Part shown: piece by piece, positions 1 to 10,021 of the stretch
Layout: every line of letters starts with the position of its first letter
How positions within the stretch are numbered: the first letter of the stretch is position 1
NCBI GenBank assembly: GCA_019677205.1
Contig: JAAMXY010000009.1
Coordinates: forward strand, 2,846-66,845
Source: Pinguiococcus pyrenoidosus
Lineage: Eukaryota; Sar; Pinguiophyceae; Pinguiochrysidales; Pinguiochrysidaceae
Length of the DNA: 64,000 bases
Reading direction: 5' to 3'
Program-made: the position numbers and the translations under genes
The notes under the pieces: generated by a model
Database searches by the model: none
Seen by the model: the letters and a program-made list of their open reading frames with translations, nothing else
What the model was told of the DNA's origin: nothing

Positions 1-410
1 GGTCCAATGTCGTTGTGGCGGAGGCCGAGGCTGGTGAGGTGCGTGACGTGGGGCAGTCCTTGCGTCGCCAGGGCCGCCGCGCCTTTTGGTCCGATGCGAT
101 TGTCGCCGAGGCCGAGGCTGCTGAGCCGTGGCACTTTGGGCAGTCCTTGCGTCGCCAGGGCTATGGCGCCTTCGGGTCCAATGCAGTTGGCCTGACTACT
201 CCATTCGTCGGCGCCCAGGTTAAGATTGGTCAGCTGCGGCAAACACGGCAGCCCTCGTTCCACCAAAGCTTTTCCGCCTTCGGGTCCAACCTTGCATTCG
301 AAGAGGTCCAGCGTCGTTTCATGGTCTGCGTACGCGCTTCGCACTCTTGGCCACCACCCAGGCTCTTCTCCATACTCTGCGGGCCAGGTGGGTGCGCTGC
401 GGTCACTCAT
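1..410 (-). CDS. Leucine-rich-repeat protein (RNI/NLRC3-like), C-terminus beyond window
   Basis: The minus-strand frame is open from an ATG at 408-410 to the left edge, about 136 codons. An in-frame TGA lies four codons before this ATG, so the start is well supported. After about 35 residues containing GEEPGWWPRV come ribonuclease-inhibitor-type leucine-rich repeats with units such as LTNLNLG, IGPEGAIALATQGLP and LSSLGLGDNRIGPKGAAAL. The alternation of LxxLxLxxN with GxxGAxALA is the signature of this repeat class, which forms a protein-binding solenoid. The rest of the protein lies outside the window, so any effector domain is unknown. Plus-strand frames here are shadows of the repeats. Confidence 0.72.
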   Translation of the reverse strand, partial: MSDRSAPTWPAEYGEEPGWWPRVRSAYADHETTLDLFECKVGPEGGKALVERGLPCLPQLTNLNLGADEWSSQANCIGPEGAIALATQGLPKVPRLSSLGLGDNRIGPKGAAALATQGLPHVTHLTSLGLRHNDIG

Positions 411-926
411 GCTGCTTCTATTTCACTACCTCGCCGTGAGCTGGCTGCTTGCTGTGAGCTGCTCGCTGGCGCCGCCCTCGCCGGCGGCTGCCTGCCTTAG
501 CGCCGAGAGCTTCGTAGTGCCAGCTGGTTTTAAAATAGTTTTTCAAATAAAGATATATTTTACACAAGATGAATACTTCAAAATAGCTGCTTGCGAAATC
601 AAATAATCAAATCAACCAATCGAACGTCCAAGGAACAAGCATCAAAACAAGAACCCATTCAGACACCGGATTCTCAGATCGGTTCCTTTCTGTGGTTTTG
701 ATCTAATTTTATAATTTTTGTAGGGCCTATGAAATGGGCAAAGAGAATCCATTGAAAGATGAAGTGTAGAATATTCAAAATAAGATATTCTTTAATAGAT
801 ATTTTGATATATTAATTTCAAAATATTTACGAAATGCGCAAGAGTGCCGGGTGACAGCAGTCGGGCGGTCCCCTCTGGCGCCCCAAAATACAACACAACA
901 AGGCTTCTATCAAGGCAAGAAGGACC
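411..926. other. AT-rich divergent intergenic region
   Basis: This 516-bp spacer lies between two divergent genes. From about 520 to 840 the composition drops sharply to AT (runs such as ttttaaaatag and gatattttgatatatt), in contrast to the GC-rich genes. It must hold both 5' UTRs and promoters. I see no further ORF or RNA gene in it. Confidence 0.5.
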
Positions 927-1331
927 ATGCAGTCTGCATTGCGAGGCGTACGATCCGCTCTGCTGCGACGAGGGGCGAGGGCGCCGTTGCGGAGCGGCAG
1001 CAGCATGCGTACGAATTTCTGGCTGGAGGAGTGGAACGGCATGCGCGAGCAGACGGAGGAGCGGTTCGAGTATGACGGCAAGACGGTCACAGCTTTGACC
1101 TTGTTCATTCTGGTAGTGCCGGCGGCTTTCTACTACATGCTGAACACGCATGAGGAGTACCGGAGGACACATCCCTTTGGCTACAAGTACGGAGCGCCCG
1201 GAGCAGTTTTCCACAGCACGGGAAACCCAGCGTACGACCAGAAGCTGCCGTGGCTGGATGCGGAGGCGGGCTCTTCGGCTGTGGAGGAGGCGGAGGAGGA
1301 GGAGGAGGATGAAGAGGAGGAGGAGGAATAG
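927..1331 (+). CDS. Small single-pass membrane protein, probably mitochondrial
   Basis: This intronless ORF of 134 codons starts at an ATG in good context (ggaccATGc). The first 26 residues are rich in Arg, Ala and Ser with no acidic residue (MQSALRGVRSALLRRG), as expected for a mitochondrial presequence. One membrane helix follows at about residues 56-74 (ALTLFILVVPAAFYYML), then a hydrophilic segment and a C-terminal run of Glu and Asp encoded by a GGA/GAG repeat. Presequence, one helix and a charged tail resemble accessory subunits of respiratory complexes (NDUFB-type), but I do not recognise the family. The acidic tail length may vary because it is encoded by a microsatellite. Confidence 0.55.
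   Translation: MQSALRGVRSALLRRGARAPLRSGSSMRTNFWLEEWNGMREQTEERFEYDGKTVTALTLFILVVPAAFYYMLNTHEEYRRTHPFGYKYGAPGAVFHSTGNPAYDQKLPWLDAEAGSSAVEEAEEEEEDEEEEEE
1285..1331 (+). repeat. (GGA/GAG)n microsatellite inside a coding region
   Basis: An imperfect GGA/GAG trinucleotide tract encodes the poly-Glu/Asp C-terminus of the small membrane protein, up to its stop codon. Confidence 0.8.
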
Positions 1332-1609
1332 GAGGAATAGGAATGACCTAGGTTGCAGGTGTCTTGCAGCGGCGTCTTTCCCTTCTCCCCTCTTCCTAGG
1401 GATGCCAAGGACGTCTGCCCAGACGGTGGGAGATCCAGGTCGAGGTGCTGAAAGCTCAGCCCATCCTTGCTCAAATCCCAAGGCATAGGCGGACGGCAGA
1501 AGAAGGAAAAGGACGAGGAAAGACAACGAGGAAACGCCCTGTTTTTTCTTGTATTGGTGTTAGTTCTGAAAGGATGTGCACGCCAATCTGCACACTCCAA
1601 ATCGTCGTC

Positions 1610-1644
<35 letters not shown>

Positions 1645-1692
1645 GCTGCTGCTGAGCCGGGTCGCCACGCCTCAGAATCCTCATCTTCCTGC
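1332..1692. other. Convergent intergenic region with a (CAT)n microsatellite
   Basis: This 361-bp spacer separates the 3' ends of two convergent genes. It contains a perfect CAT run of about 11 units at 1611-1644. All short ORFs here depend on that repeat and show no protein-like composition. I see nothing else. Confidence 0.55.
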
Positions 1693-4600
1693 TCAGGCGT
1701 TCCCGGCAGTGTCTTCCCGTGACTTCATCGTGGGGCGTTGCTGCTCCAGCTGCTGCTTCTCGCCCAGCTGCTGCAGCCACTCCTGCAAGGCGACGCGGGA
1801 CACGGTGACCGTAGGTTTCCGGCGGTCTCGTCGGACGATGCCGTGCCGCTGCCTCGCGTCGTCGACGATGAGGGGTGGGTTGAGGCGGCGCAAGGCCTTG
1901 ATCACCGTCTTCTGCTTGGTGATTCCGGATCCACCTTCCGTGGCATCATCCAGGCGGAGATACAGATCGTGCTGCCACCGCAGCGGGTGGTCCTGAAACT
2001 TGGCGGCAATGTCCCTGAAAAGAGACGTCGCGCTGGCCACGACAAAGGCCGTCTCGGCGACCTGCTCCACCCAGTCCCCGTACTTGCCGGACCGCGCCGG
2101 GATGTCCGCTCCGATCTCGACGGAGATCGCGCCCCGCTCTTCTTCATCCGGCGTCGCCATGGCATCCGCGACGATCCACGACGGATGTCGCCAGTAGCCC
2201 TGGACGCTTCCTATCCGGAACAGCTCCTGGAGCAGCGCAAAGTCGATCTGCGGAGCGCTGGCCAGCGCGCCCAAGGCGTAGAAGAAGAGCTCTCGCCCTC
2301 CGACCTGCGGAAAGTAGTGCACCTTCGACTTGATGCCCTCCAGCGGGGGCAGCAAGGACAGCACGTGGTCCGTCTTCGGCGAGCGATTGTTGATGCAGGC
2401 CGCCAGGGCCGCGCACTTTATCTGAAGTGCCCGCGACGGGCGACCGTCCTCTTGCGGTGCGGGCGATTCTTGGCTTGCATCGCCCCCTCCTCCCTGGCTT
2501 AAATTTTCGCGTCCAAGTCCCCGTGCCACTTGCTGTCCCCGCCCTCCACCGGTTTCTCCACCGGTTTCTCCACCCGTTTCTCCAGCCTCACCACCAGCTT
2601 GCAGGGACGCACGGAAAGCCGAGGACCGTCCCAAAGTCTTCTCGCCCTCCAGCACCTCGATGGATTCCCTCAGCATCGCAACCACCTGGAGGGTGACTTC
2701 CACCTCCCCGCCCGGGACGCACGCTTCCGCCGCCACGACCAGGATGTCCAGTGGGATGAAAGCGCCGCGGATGACGGCGGCCCTGATGGCGTTCATCGCC
2801 TCCGAGCCGAAGCGATTGACCACGGCTCCGCGGTCCGTGGTCTCGTCCTCGCCAAAGGCACCCAGGCGGCAGGCCTCGACGGCCCATCGAAGGGAGACGA
2901 CGTCAAAGCTGGCGGTGGCGTTCGCTCCCTTGCCCTGCGTGTCATAGTCGGAGACCGCCTTCCAGAATGCAGCCAACGCGCCGCGGGGATCGCCCGCCTC
3001 CACCGCAGCCTGGATCGCCACCCACCAGCTCCAGGCATCGTCTTCTGCCGCGTCCTGCTTGCGCTCACGAAGTTCCAGCGCGACCCGCCACAGTCCCGAG
3101 CGGGCTGCCGTGGCAATCGCCGCGCGGTAGCTCTTGGAACTCTTGGGAGGTTCCACACCCGCCTCGTCCGCCATGCTGGACAGGATCTCTAGGGCCTTCC
3201 CCCACGCTTCGAAGCCACCCCGGGCCCGCTCCGGCAGGTCCTGCCTCGCCCACTCCAGAACCATCAACGAGTCCTTCCACCGCTCCTCTCGCTCCAGGGC
3301 ACGCATCGTGCAGGCGTACGGAATGCTCAGCCGGCCGTCGTCCAGCTTCCGGCGCGTGGCCTCCTCCGGGAAGATGCCATCTTCCGGTCTAGACGCGTCC
3401 CTCGCGCCTTCGTACTCTTCGCGCATCGTGCGAAGGACTTGGAGCGCCGCGGACGCATCGCGCGCCTTCTCGCAGCTGCAGATCGCGCTTCGGTACAGGA
3501 CAAGCTGCTTGCGCTGCCCTCGCGAGAAGTTGTAATTCTTCTCCGCGATGCGCAGCACTTCCAACACCTCCTTCCCAGTGAAGCACGCCCGCAGGGCAGC
3601 GCTCACGTGCCGCTCGTAGAGGGGCAGGCCAGCCTGCACCATCTCCAGGATGAGGTTCTTGATGGAGTAGGCAGCGGTCGACGCCGGCTCGCTGCTCGAA
3701 GGGCCGCCCGCTCCCGCGCTGCCGTCCTCGCCCCGTCGCAGCGCCAGGGCCTCAAAGAAGGTGCTGTAGGACACCGCGTCGGGTCGGAGCCCGGCTCGCT
3801 GCATCTGCCCAAACAGCGACAACGCCGCCTCGGTCTTCCCTGCCTTCGTGCAGGCATGCACGACGGTGTTGAAAGACCAAACGTTTGGGTACGGAATCGG
3901 AGACGGGCTTCCGCCCTCGCGCGATCCACGACTCTGCGGTGCCTCCCCGTACTCGAGCATCGTGTTGAGGATGCGAAAGGCGGCCGCGAGGTTCCCACTC
4001 GATGCGGCCGCCTTGAGGCACGAGTTCCACCCGTGGATGACGTTCCGCCCGGGAATCCCCCGAAGCCGGGCTTGGTGCATGGCCTCGCACGCTCCTTCCA
4101 GGTCCCCCGTGTCCGCGCAGACTGACGCGACAACGTTGAAAGTCACGATATCGGGGGCGACCACGGCCGCCGCGGCCTCTTCTCCGCTCCCCCCCCCGTC
4201 CGAGACGGGCTTGGCCGCCAGCATCTCCTCGAGGATGTCAAACGCCGCCGAGGCATTTGGCCTGTGCGCCGCGATCGCGGTATTGTACCAGCTCACCGCC
4301 GGCGGGAGCGAGCGCCACGAGCGGACCCGCTGCCTCTGCTCCTCCGTGAGAAACCGCAAAGCACCCACGTCCTTGGGGTAGCTCCGCGGATCCTCGGGGA
4401 CGTCAATCACGCCGGCAGCGAGCGGCTGGATCAGCTTCCGCCAGCCGAGCTTCTCCGCCGCAATCGACGAGGAGGAGGCGCCAGGGGATCGCGCAGCGGC
4501 GACGTTGCAGGTCTCCACAAACAGGCTGACCAAGTTGCGCTGGTGCACCAGCTGCCGCAGCATCGGCATGCAGCGCTGCGAGTTCCCGCTCGCACCCAGC

Positions 4601-5781
4601 AGCTTGATGATGGCGCCCACACCAGCCTCGGCCGGCTGCGTGCCATGCTCGACAATGTCTGGCGAGGCAAAGAGCGTCAAGAGCTCCAGCGCCAAGTGCG
4701 CTTCGCTGGAGTGGCAAGCGACGACAAGGGCCATGTCGATGGTCTGGCCGTGGATGTCCAAGCAGCGCTGCGCCTCCTTCTCGCCTCTGCCGCCGCTGAC
4801 GAGCTTGAGGTATCGATCCCTCGCCCGCACCGCATGCTGGACAAAGTCATCAAAAAGGTTGAGGGCCAGCTGCGGGTTCGTCCTCCAGACCAGGGTGATG
4901 GCCTTGAAGACGGCAAAATCCATCGGCGAGCCGGCTTCCAGCGCGCCGGGTTGCCAGCTCATCTTGTCCGCATGCTCCGCCCCGCTGCGAAGCACCCTCT
5001 CGTCCGCCAGGTCGACGATGCTCATGAAGTTGTGCACCGTGTCCGCGACGGCCTTCGCTTGCGCGTGCTTTCCCCGGGCATTTCCCTCCAGACGCATCAG
5101 AGCCTTCCACAGGTAGTGCGTCTGGACAGCTCCGGCGCCCAGGTCCGTGAGGGGCGGCAACGTCCCCGGCTTCGGCAGATGACCATCCAAACAACGCTCG
5201 GTCACAAAATCGTACGCCGGGAAGTTCCGAAGCGCACGTAGGAAAGCGGCCCGCCCTTGCTTGACGTAGAACCCCTCATCTGCCCGTCGGCTGCAAAGCG
5301 AGACGACGCAGGTGTGCACCTCCACCGGAATGCGGCCGTCCTCTGCGCCAAGCAGGTCCTCGTAGTGCTTCAGTGCCGCATCGACGGTGCCCTTGCTAGC
5401 ATAGATCTTAAACTGTGGAGAGGGAGGGAGGAAGGAAGGCAAAAAACAGAGGAGAAGGGGGCGGAAAAAGGGGGAGACGTCAGACTTGTTCCTCGCAGGA
5501 TGATGCTCTCCACCACATGGGACCATCCTTCACCCAGAGAAAGGGCGGACCTGGTCGATCTGGTCCTTCTCGAGAAAGTACGGCTGCAAGTAGAAGGGAA
5601 CGCTATCATCGCGGTCGCGAAAATCCTCGCTTTCGTCCGCGCGCGTTTCGGAATCAGCGAGCGGCGCAATGGCCAAACGCCTCCTCGACATCAGCGGCGA
5701 TCTCACGAAGGAGAGCGCCCTTGGCGCCAAAAGCATGAGCACGAGTAGCCATGTCGCTTTCGACGCCACTTCCGCGGCCAT
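1693..5781 (-). CDS. P-type pentatricopeptide repeat protein with bipartite plastid presequence
   Basis: Two exons are inferred: 5551-5781 and 1693-5412. The donor cag|gtccgc, a polypyrimidine tract and the acceptor ccacag join ...KDQIDQ to FKIYASKGTV in phase 0, giving about 1,316 aa. Starting at the ATG at 5781, the N-terminus is a hydrophobic signal peptide (KATWLLVLMLLAPRALS) followed by FVRSPLMSRRRLAIAP. The Ala-Leu-Ser|Phe junction and basic extension are the bipartite plastid signal of secondary red plastids. Clear PPR units lie at about residues 450-715 (PDIVTFNVVASVCADTGDLE, NVWSFNTVVHACTKAGKTEA, LRPDAVSYSTFFEAL), each a helical pair that binds one RNA base. P-type PPR proteins act in organelle RNA stability, splicing or translation. 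No DYW or SMR tail is visible. Open frames continuing upstream of 5781 begin only with GTG. Confidence 0.82.
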
Positions 5782-6155
5782 CACGCTTGTCTGCTTGCTC
5801 AAGGAGACAACAGCAGATGCGAGTGAAAAGCCCCAAAAGCCAGCTGAACGACCCACGAGAGAGCGGAGACGTCTCACACGCTACATCCAGCCCGTCGCTC
5901 GCCAGGCCACTCCGCCCACTGGCGGTACGAGGCTCTTGGCGCGTCCCAGACGGGGCCAAATGCGCACCCGGAGCTCCTTAATTCAATTTCGTTTCTGTCC
6001 TCCGCTGGCGTTGCTTCCCTCCTTCGTCGCTGTCCGGCAGTCCCACAGGCCTCTGTCCCTCCGGCTCTCTCGCTTCTTCCGCCGCTGTCTCCATCTCTGC
6101 ATCTCTCGGTGGATCTCTTGCGTATGTCCCAAGCCCAGTTGCATGGCTCCTAGGG
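5782..6155. promoter_or_regulatory. Divergent promoter region (PPR / Y-family polymerase)
   Basis: This 374-bp region lies between two divergently transcribed ATGs and must contain both promoters. It has pyrimidine-rich tracts (ccctccggctctctcgcttc) ahead of the polymerase start. No TATA box or other recognised element is evident. Confidence 0.4.
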
Positions 6156-8513
6156 ATGGACACGCGTGTGCGAGAGGTGTGCTCGGACACGGAGGACCAG
6201 GACGAAGAGCTGTGCGACGAGCCTGACGTGGCTTGGGACGGCCGGTCCCACCGGGAGCCGCCCAGCATCGTCGTCCACCTTGACGTCGACGGCTTCTACG
6301 TCGGTGCAGAGGTACTACGGCAGCCTCACTTGGCAGCCAAGGCCGTTGCAGTCTCGCAGATCAACCACGGCGGGTTCGTTGCCTTGTCCGCCGAGGCGAA
6401 GAAGCTGGGAATCCGCAAGGGGGATGGCGTCGGAGAGCAGGGCCGCAAGACCCTGGAGTTCTTCAAGAATCGCCCGGACGCCTCTCTCAACCGGGTGGGT
6501 CTCTTTGCTGAGTCTCTGTGCTGAGTCTCTGTGCTGAGTCTCTGTGCTGAGTCTCTGTGCTGAGTCTCTTTGCTGAGTCTCTGTGCTAAGTCTCTTTGCT
6601 GAGTCTCCGTGCAGAGTCTCCGTGCAGAGTCTCTTTGCGGAGTCTCTTTGCTGAGTCTCTGTGCTGAGTCGCTCTGCTGAAGGGATTGGTCGATTGTTTG
6701 TCCTCCATCGCCTGACGAGTCCCCCGTGGCACGGACAGGTGATGGAGAAAGCCCCCGAGCTGATCGTGCTGCCCATGGACATGGTGTACTACCGCCGCGT
6801 CAGTCAGGCGATTGCCGACTGGCTCCGTGATGTCGTTGGTGAGTTGGGTGCGAATGTGTGCGTTGCGGTCAGGAGTACACCCGTCAGTGAACAAAGAGCC
6901 GTGGGGGATCTCAGAGAGCAGTACGCCGGCGCAAGCTGACGGAACGTGAACCCGCAGGACCGAATGGGGTCGTGTTCCAAAGCTCCATCGACGATTTTTA
7001 CTTGCGCTTCCCGGCTGACTTCCTCCCGAAGCTGCGAGGGTCGCCAAAGGACTTCTCCAAGACGACGGACCCCTGCGAGGGAACCAAGGCCACCAAGGCC
7101 ACCCTGCCAACAAGACCCCGGAGCGCCACAAGGAGCGGCATTCGGCCACGTCCCGCGTGGAGCTTCGGCATCTGCGCTGAAGTTGAGCGGATACGGAGCA
7201 AGTTTCAGCAGGTTTTTCCGCAGATGACACTCTCCGCTGGAATCTCGACCAACAAGCTCCTGGCGCGCTTGGTGTCCCCATGCGCAAAGCCAGATGGCGT
7301 GGCGTTTCTGGCGCCAGAAGACGTTCCCCGCTTCGTGGATCGTGTCAAGATCACCGAGCTGCCAGGGTACCGGTCGGAGCTGGGGCAAAAGCTGATCCGG
7401 GCCCTTGCCCTGCCCCCCGACGCGACGCTTCCTTCCCTTCGGGCGGCCAATCGATCCGTGCTAGCGCAGGTCCTTGGGCACAACAGCAAGAAGCTCGAGA
7501 GGCTGCTGATGGCCATTGAAGGGCGGGACGAGACGCCGGTGGAAGCGAATAGCCCGCCCAAAAGTGTGTCTGTCGAGCTGAGCTTCCCTCCCCTGGGGAA
7601 AGCCAGCCCCCTAGGTGATGCCCACGCGCGGCTCGAGCGGATGAGCGAAGGATTGCTGAAACGGATGGCCGACTACAACCTCCGCCATCGCATCGTCGGC
7701 CGCAACGGGGATCCACCTCACTCAGCAAAGAAGCTCGTGGTAAAGAGCCGTTGGCTGTACGAAAGCGTGCACTCCAAGTCTTGCGACATGCCCGTGGCGG
7801 TCAAGAAAGCTCTTGCGACCTTGACGCATGCCCTTCTCGAACGTCGAGAGAATCACAGCGAGAAGCACATCACGGCAGTAGCTGCGGTGGCTCCCGTGCA
7901 GTCGCGAGGGCGCGAGAGCGTGAGGGAAAGCGTGGTGAGGGCTTCCTTTGCCGACCCCCTCGAAGTTGTGGAGGAGGACCTGAAAAGCCTGCCCGGCGTG
8001 GCGGAAGCTATTCACGAAATCGCCCTTGCGTCACGCACAGCCATCATCCGGACGTTTGAGAAGCTGGGCAAGCTCCGCGGAAGGGAGCAAGGCCTGTCGG
8101 AGCTTCCCTTGACAAGGATCTCTCTGTCTGCTCCGATCGACTCCACCTCGAAGGCCGAGGCGCGTTTCCGTGGGCCGGTGTCCTCATCGCGGTCCAGAAA
8201 GAGGCCGCGAGACGACGGCGCTGCTTTCCAGAGAATGGCGGAATCCCAGGCATCGCCGCCTCTCACAGCGTCGGAAAGGCACGCATGTGTGCAGACGGAC
8301 CCTGCAGAGAGACTTGAGAGTTTCGCAAAGCGGAGGCAGCTTCGCGGTGTTGATCAGGAGGCTAGGCCTCGTCTGGACATGGACCCACAGCAGGGACCAA
8401 GGAGAAGCACAGCTTTGCCTCGAGCTCCACGGCAGCACCGACGTCCGAAGTGGAAGCAGAGTCGGTTGACCTTCGGGCAGGCAAAGCCACCGGCGAACTC
8501 AAAAGTCAGCTGA
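6156..8513 (+). CDS. Y-family translesion DNA polymerase (eta/iota-like)
   Basis: Three exons are inferred: 6156-6494, 6739-6838 and 6958-8513, about 664 aa. Exon joins give LNR-VMEKAPELIV and DVV-GPNGVVFQ. The first catalytic motif is HLDVDGFYVGAE, at about residues 41-52. The second is SSIDDFYLRF, where the usual SxDE reads S-I-D-D, replacing the metal-binding Glu with Asp. The conserved helix-hairpin segment MTLSAGISTNKLLARLVSPC and KPDGVAFLAPEDV follow, then a little-finger domain ending PLTRISLSA. These enzymes insert nucleotides opposite damaged bases with low fidelity. The C-terminal 120 residues are polar and unrecognised. A segment rich in Thr, Arg and Lys between SIDD and GICAEVERI may be an undetected intron or an insertion. 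Eta, iota or kappa cannot be decided from motifs alone. Confidence 0.82.
6497..6680 (+). repeat. 13-bp minisatellite in intron 1 of the Y-family polymerase gene
   Basis: About 14 head-to-tail copies of a 13-base unit (gctgagtctctgt with minor variants such as gcagagtctccgt) fill most of this intron. Stops are absent in some frames, which creates spurious ORFs on both strands. Confidence 0.9.
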
Positions 8514-8743
8514 GGAGGGCCGAAGATCCCCGTTCAACGACGCGCGCATACAGCTGGGTGATTGTCGCCAGAACTTTGGCGCAACCCTCTCAACCAGCGC
8601 TTGGCGGCATACCCCTGCCTATGGCTCCCGTCGTGTCGAACCACGCATTCAACCACAGGAGCCAAGGCCTCGGGGACCGACATAGGAATCAGCCCAAATC
8701 AACACAAATCAATGAGAAAGGAGCGTTGATATGGGAAGTTTCG

Positions 8744-8850
8744 CCCAAAGCAATTTACCCAAAGCAATCCACCCAAAGCAATCCACCCAAAGCAATCCAC
8801 CCAGATCAAACTACCCCAAAGCAATCCACCCAGATCAAACCCCCCTAAAA
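8744..8850. repeat. 14-bp minisatellite upstream of the aldolase gene
   Basis: Tandem copies of aaagcaatccaccc, later interspersed with cagatcaaac, occupy the spacer between the polymerase stop and the aldolase start (8514-9031). The rest of this 518-bp spacer shows no gene. Confidence 0.85.
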
Positions 8851-9031
8851 CAAAAACTGGACTGGAAGAAGTCAAGTGGGAAAGCAAACCGAAAGCCCTC
8901 AAGCACTCGAGCAAGAGAGTCGCAGGCTGTATCGATCCTGCGTCTTGAGGCGGACAGATACGATTTCCCGACGTGTCCATTTTGAAGCTTGGCCAAGCAC
9001 CGAAAAGGCGCGCATCTCGCTCGTGAGGGCC

Positions 9032-9883
9032 ATGTCCGGGCTTTCCAGCGTCGGGGCGGCGGTCAAGGCCATTCGATATGACTTGGCGACTGCCCACCGC
9101 CTCGCGTGCCACTACGGCTTCGACGAACTCGTGTGGAATCACATCTCCGCCAGAGTGCCCGAGGTCTCCGTCAAGACGTCTGCAGCCAGCGCAGAAGCTG
9201 GAAGTCAAGCCCAAGCTCAAGCTCAAGCTCAAGCTGACGCCGATATCGGCGCTGCAACGGGAGCGGCGCAGTTCTTGGTGACCCCTGGGGATCGCCACTA
9301 TGCCTGCATGCGGCCCGAGGATCTGGTTGAGGGCCACGACGTTGTGAACGCCACTGGCGACGTGATCCACGGGGCGATCTACGGCAGTCGGCCGGACGTA
9401 AAGGCCATCATGCACGCACATAGTGAAGCCTGCGTATTCGTTTCGTGCCTGCCGCAGGGGGTCGAGTTCTTCACGCAAGACGGGGCGGGGTTCTACGGCA
9501 AGGTTGCCTACCACGACTTTGAAGGCGTGGCGAATGACCATGACGAAGGACCCAGGATTGCGCGAGACCTTGGGCAGAATGCGCACACGCTGGTCATGCG
9601 AAATCATGGGGCAGTTACCACGGGGAATAGCGTTCAGCAGGCATGGGTGAGAATGTTCTACTTCGACCTGGTATGCCGCGCGCAAATGAACATGGCAAAG
9701 TACGGGCCGCAGGCAAAGCCGCTGCCCGACGATCTCTTGAAAGAGGCGGCCAAGACGTACGAGCAGAGCGGCTTCACCCACGGGGAGGACGCCGAGTGGA
9801 ACGGACTGAAGCAACTTGCTAGGAAAGAGCTCGGTTGCCACTGGATCAAAGACGCAGCGTTGCCTCTCCATCTCCGGGATTGA
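9032..9883 (+). CDS. Class II aldolase / adducin-head family protein
   Basis: This 283-residue ORF belongs to the class II aldolase fold shared by fuculose-phosphate and ribulose-phosphate aldolases, methylthioribulose-phosphate dehydratase and the adducin head. Zinc-ligand histidines are visible in IMHAHSEACVFVS (about residues 127-139) and VMRNHGAVTTG (about 188-198). The N-terminal YDLATAHRLACHYGFDELVW and NHISARVP match the family opening. I chose the ATG at 9032 because the family begins there; the frame stays open to 8876, but that part is repeat-flanked and begins with GTG. A low-complexity insert of Ser, Gln and Ala (about residues 55-75) splits the conserved LVTPGD region. The substrate cannot be assigned. 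Confidence 0.8.
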   Translation: MSGLSSVGAAVKAIRYDLATAHRLACHYGFDELVWNHISARVPEVSVKTSAASAEAGSQAQAQAQAQADADIGAATGAAQFLVTPGDRHYACMRPEDLVEGHDVVNATGDVIHGAIYGSRPDVKAIMHAHSEACVFVSCLPQGVEFFTQDGAGFYGKVAYHDFEGVANDHDEGPRIARDLGQNAHTLVMRNHGAVTTGNSVQQAWVRMFYFDLVCRAQMNMAKYGPQAKPLPDDLLKEAAKTYEQSGFTHGEDAEWNGLKQLARKELGCHWIKDAALPLHLRD

Positions 9884-10021
9884 TGGTGGGCCCGAGATAA
9901 TCTGGTGTGTCTGGTCTGTCTGGTGTGTACTGCAGCCCGCAAAGCAATTCGTTCTTGCGAGTCTTTCCCGTCCCTTGCCCAGGCCAGGGCCGTTGCGGTC
10001 CCTGCGAAAGCCCTCAGTTGC
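9884..10021. other. Convergent 3' spacer
   Basis: Only 138 bp separate the stop codons of the aldolase (+) and the giant multidomain gene (-), so both 3' UTRs are short or overlap. Confidence 0.5.

Noticed and set aside
1467-1668. Short ORFs with poly-Ser or poly-Met runs near the CAT repeat
   Set aside because: They are produced by reading the (CAT)n microsatellite in different frames.
6497-6680. Repeat array considered as a CRISPR
   Set aside because: Units are contiguous 13-mers without unique spacers, inside a eukaryotic intron.
6315-6782. ORFs rich in repeated Glu-Thr/Gln-Arg units over the first intron of the polymerase gene
   Set aside because: They are read from the 13-bp minisatellite. 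The repeat period, not selection, keeps them open.
8731-8985. Short ORFs over the 14-bp repeat upstream of the aldolase gene
   Set aside because: They are repeat-derived. The aldolase family similarity begins only at the ATG at 9032.
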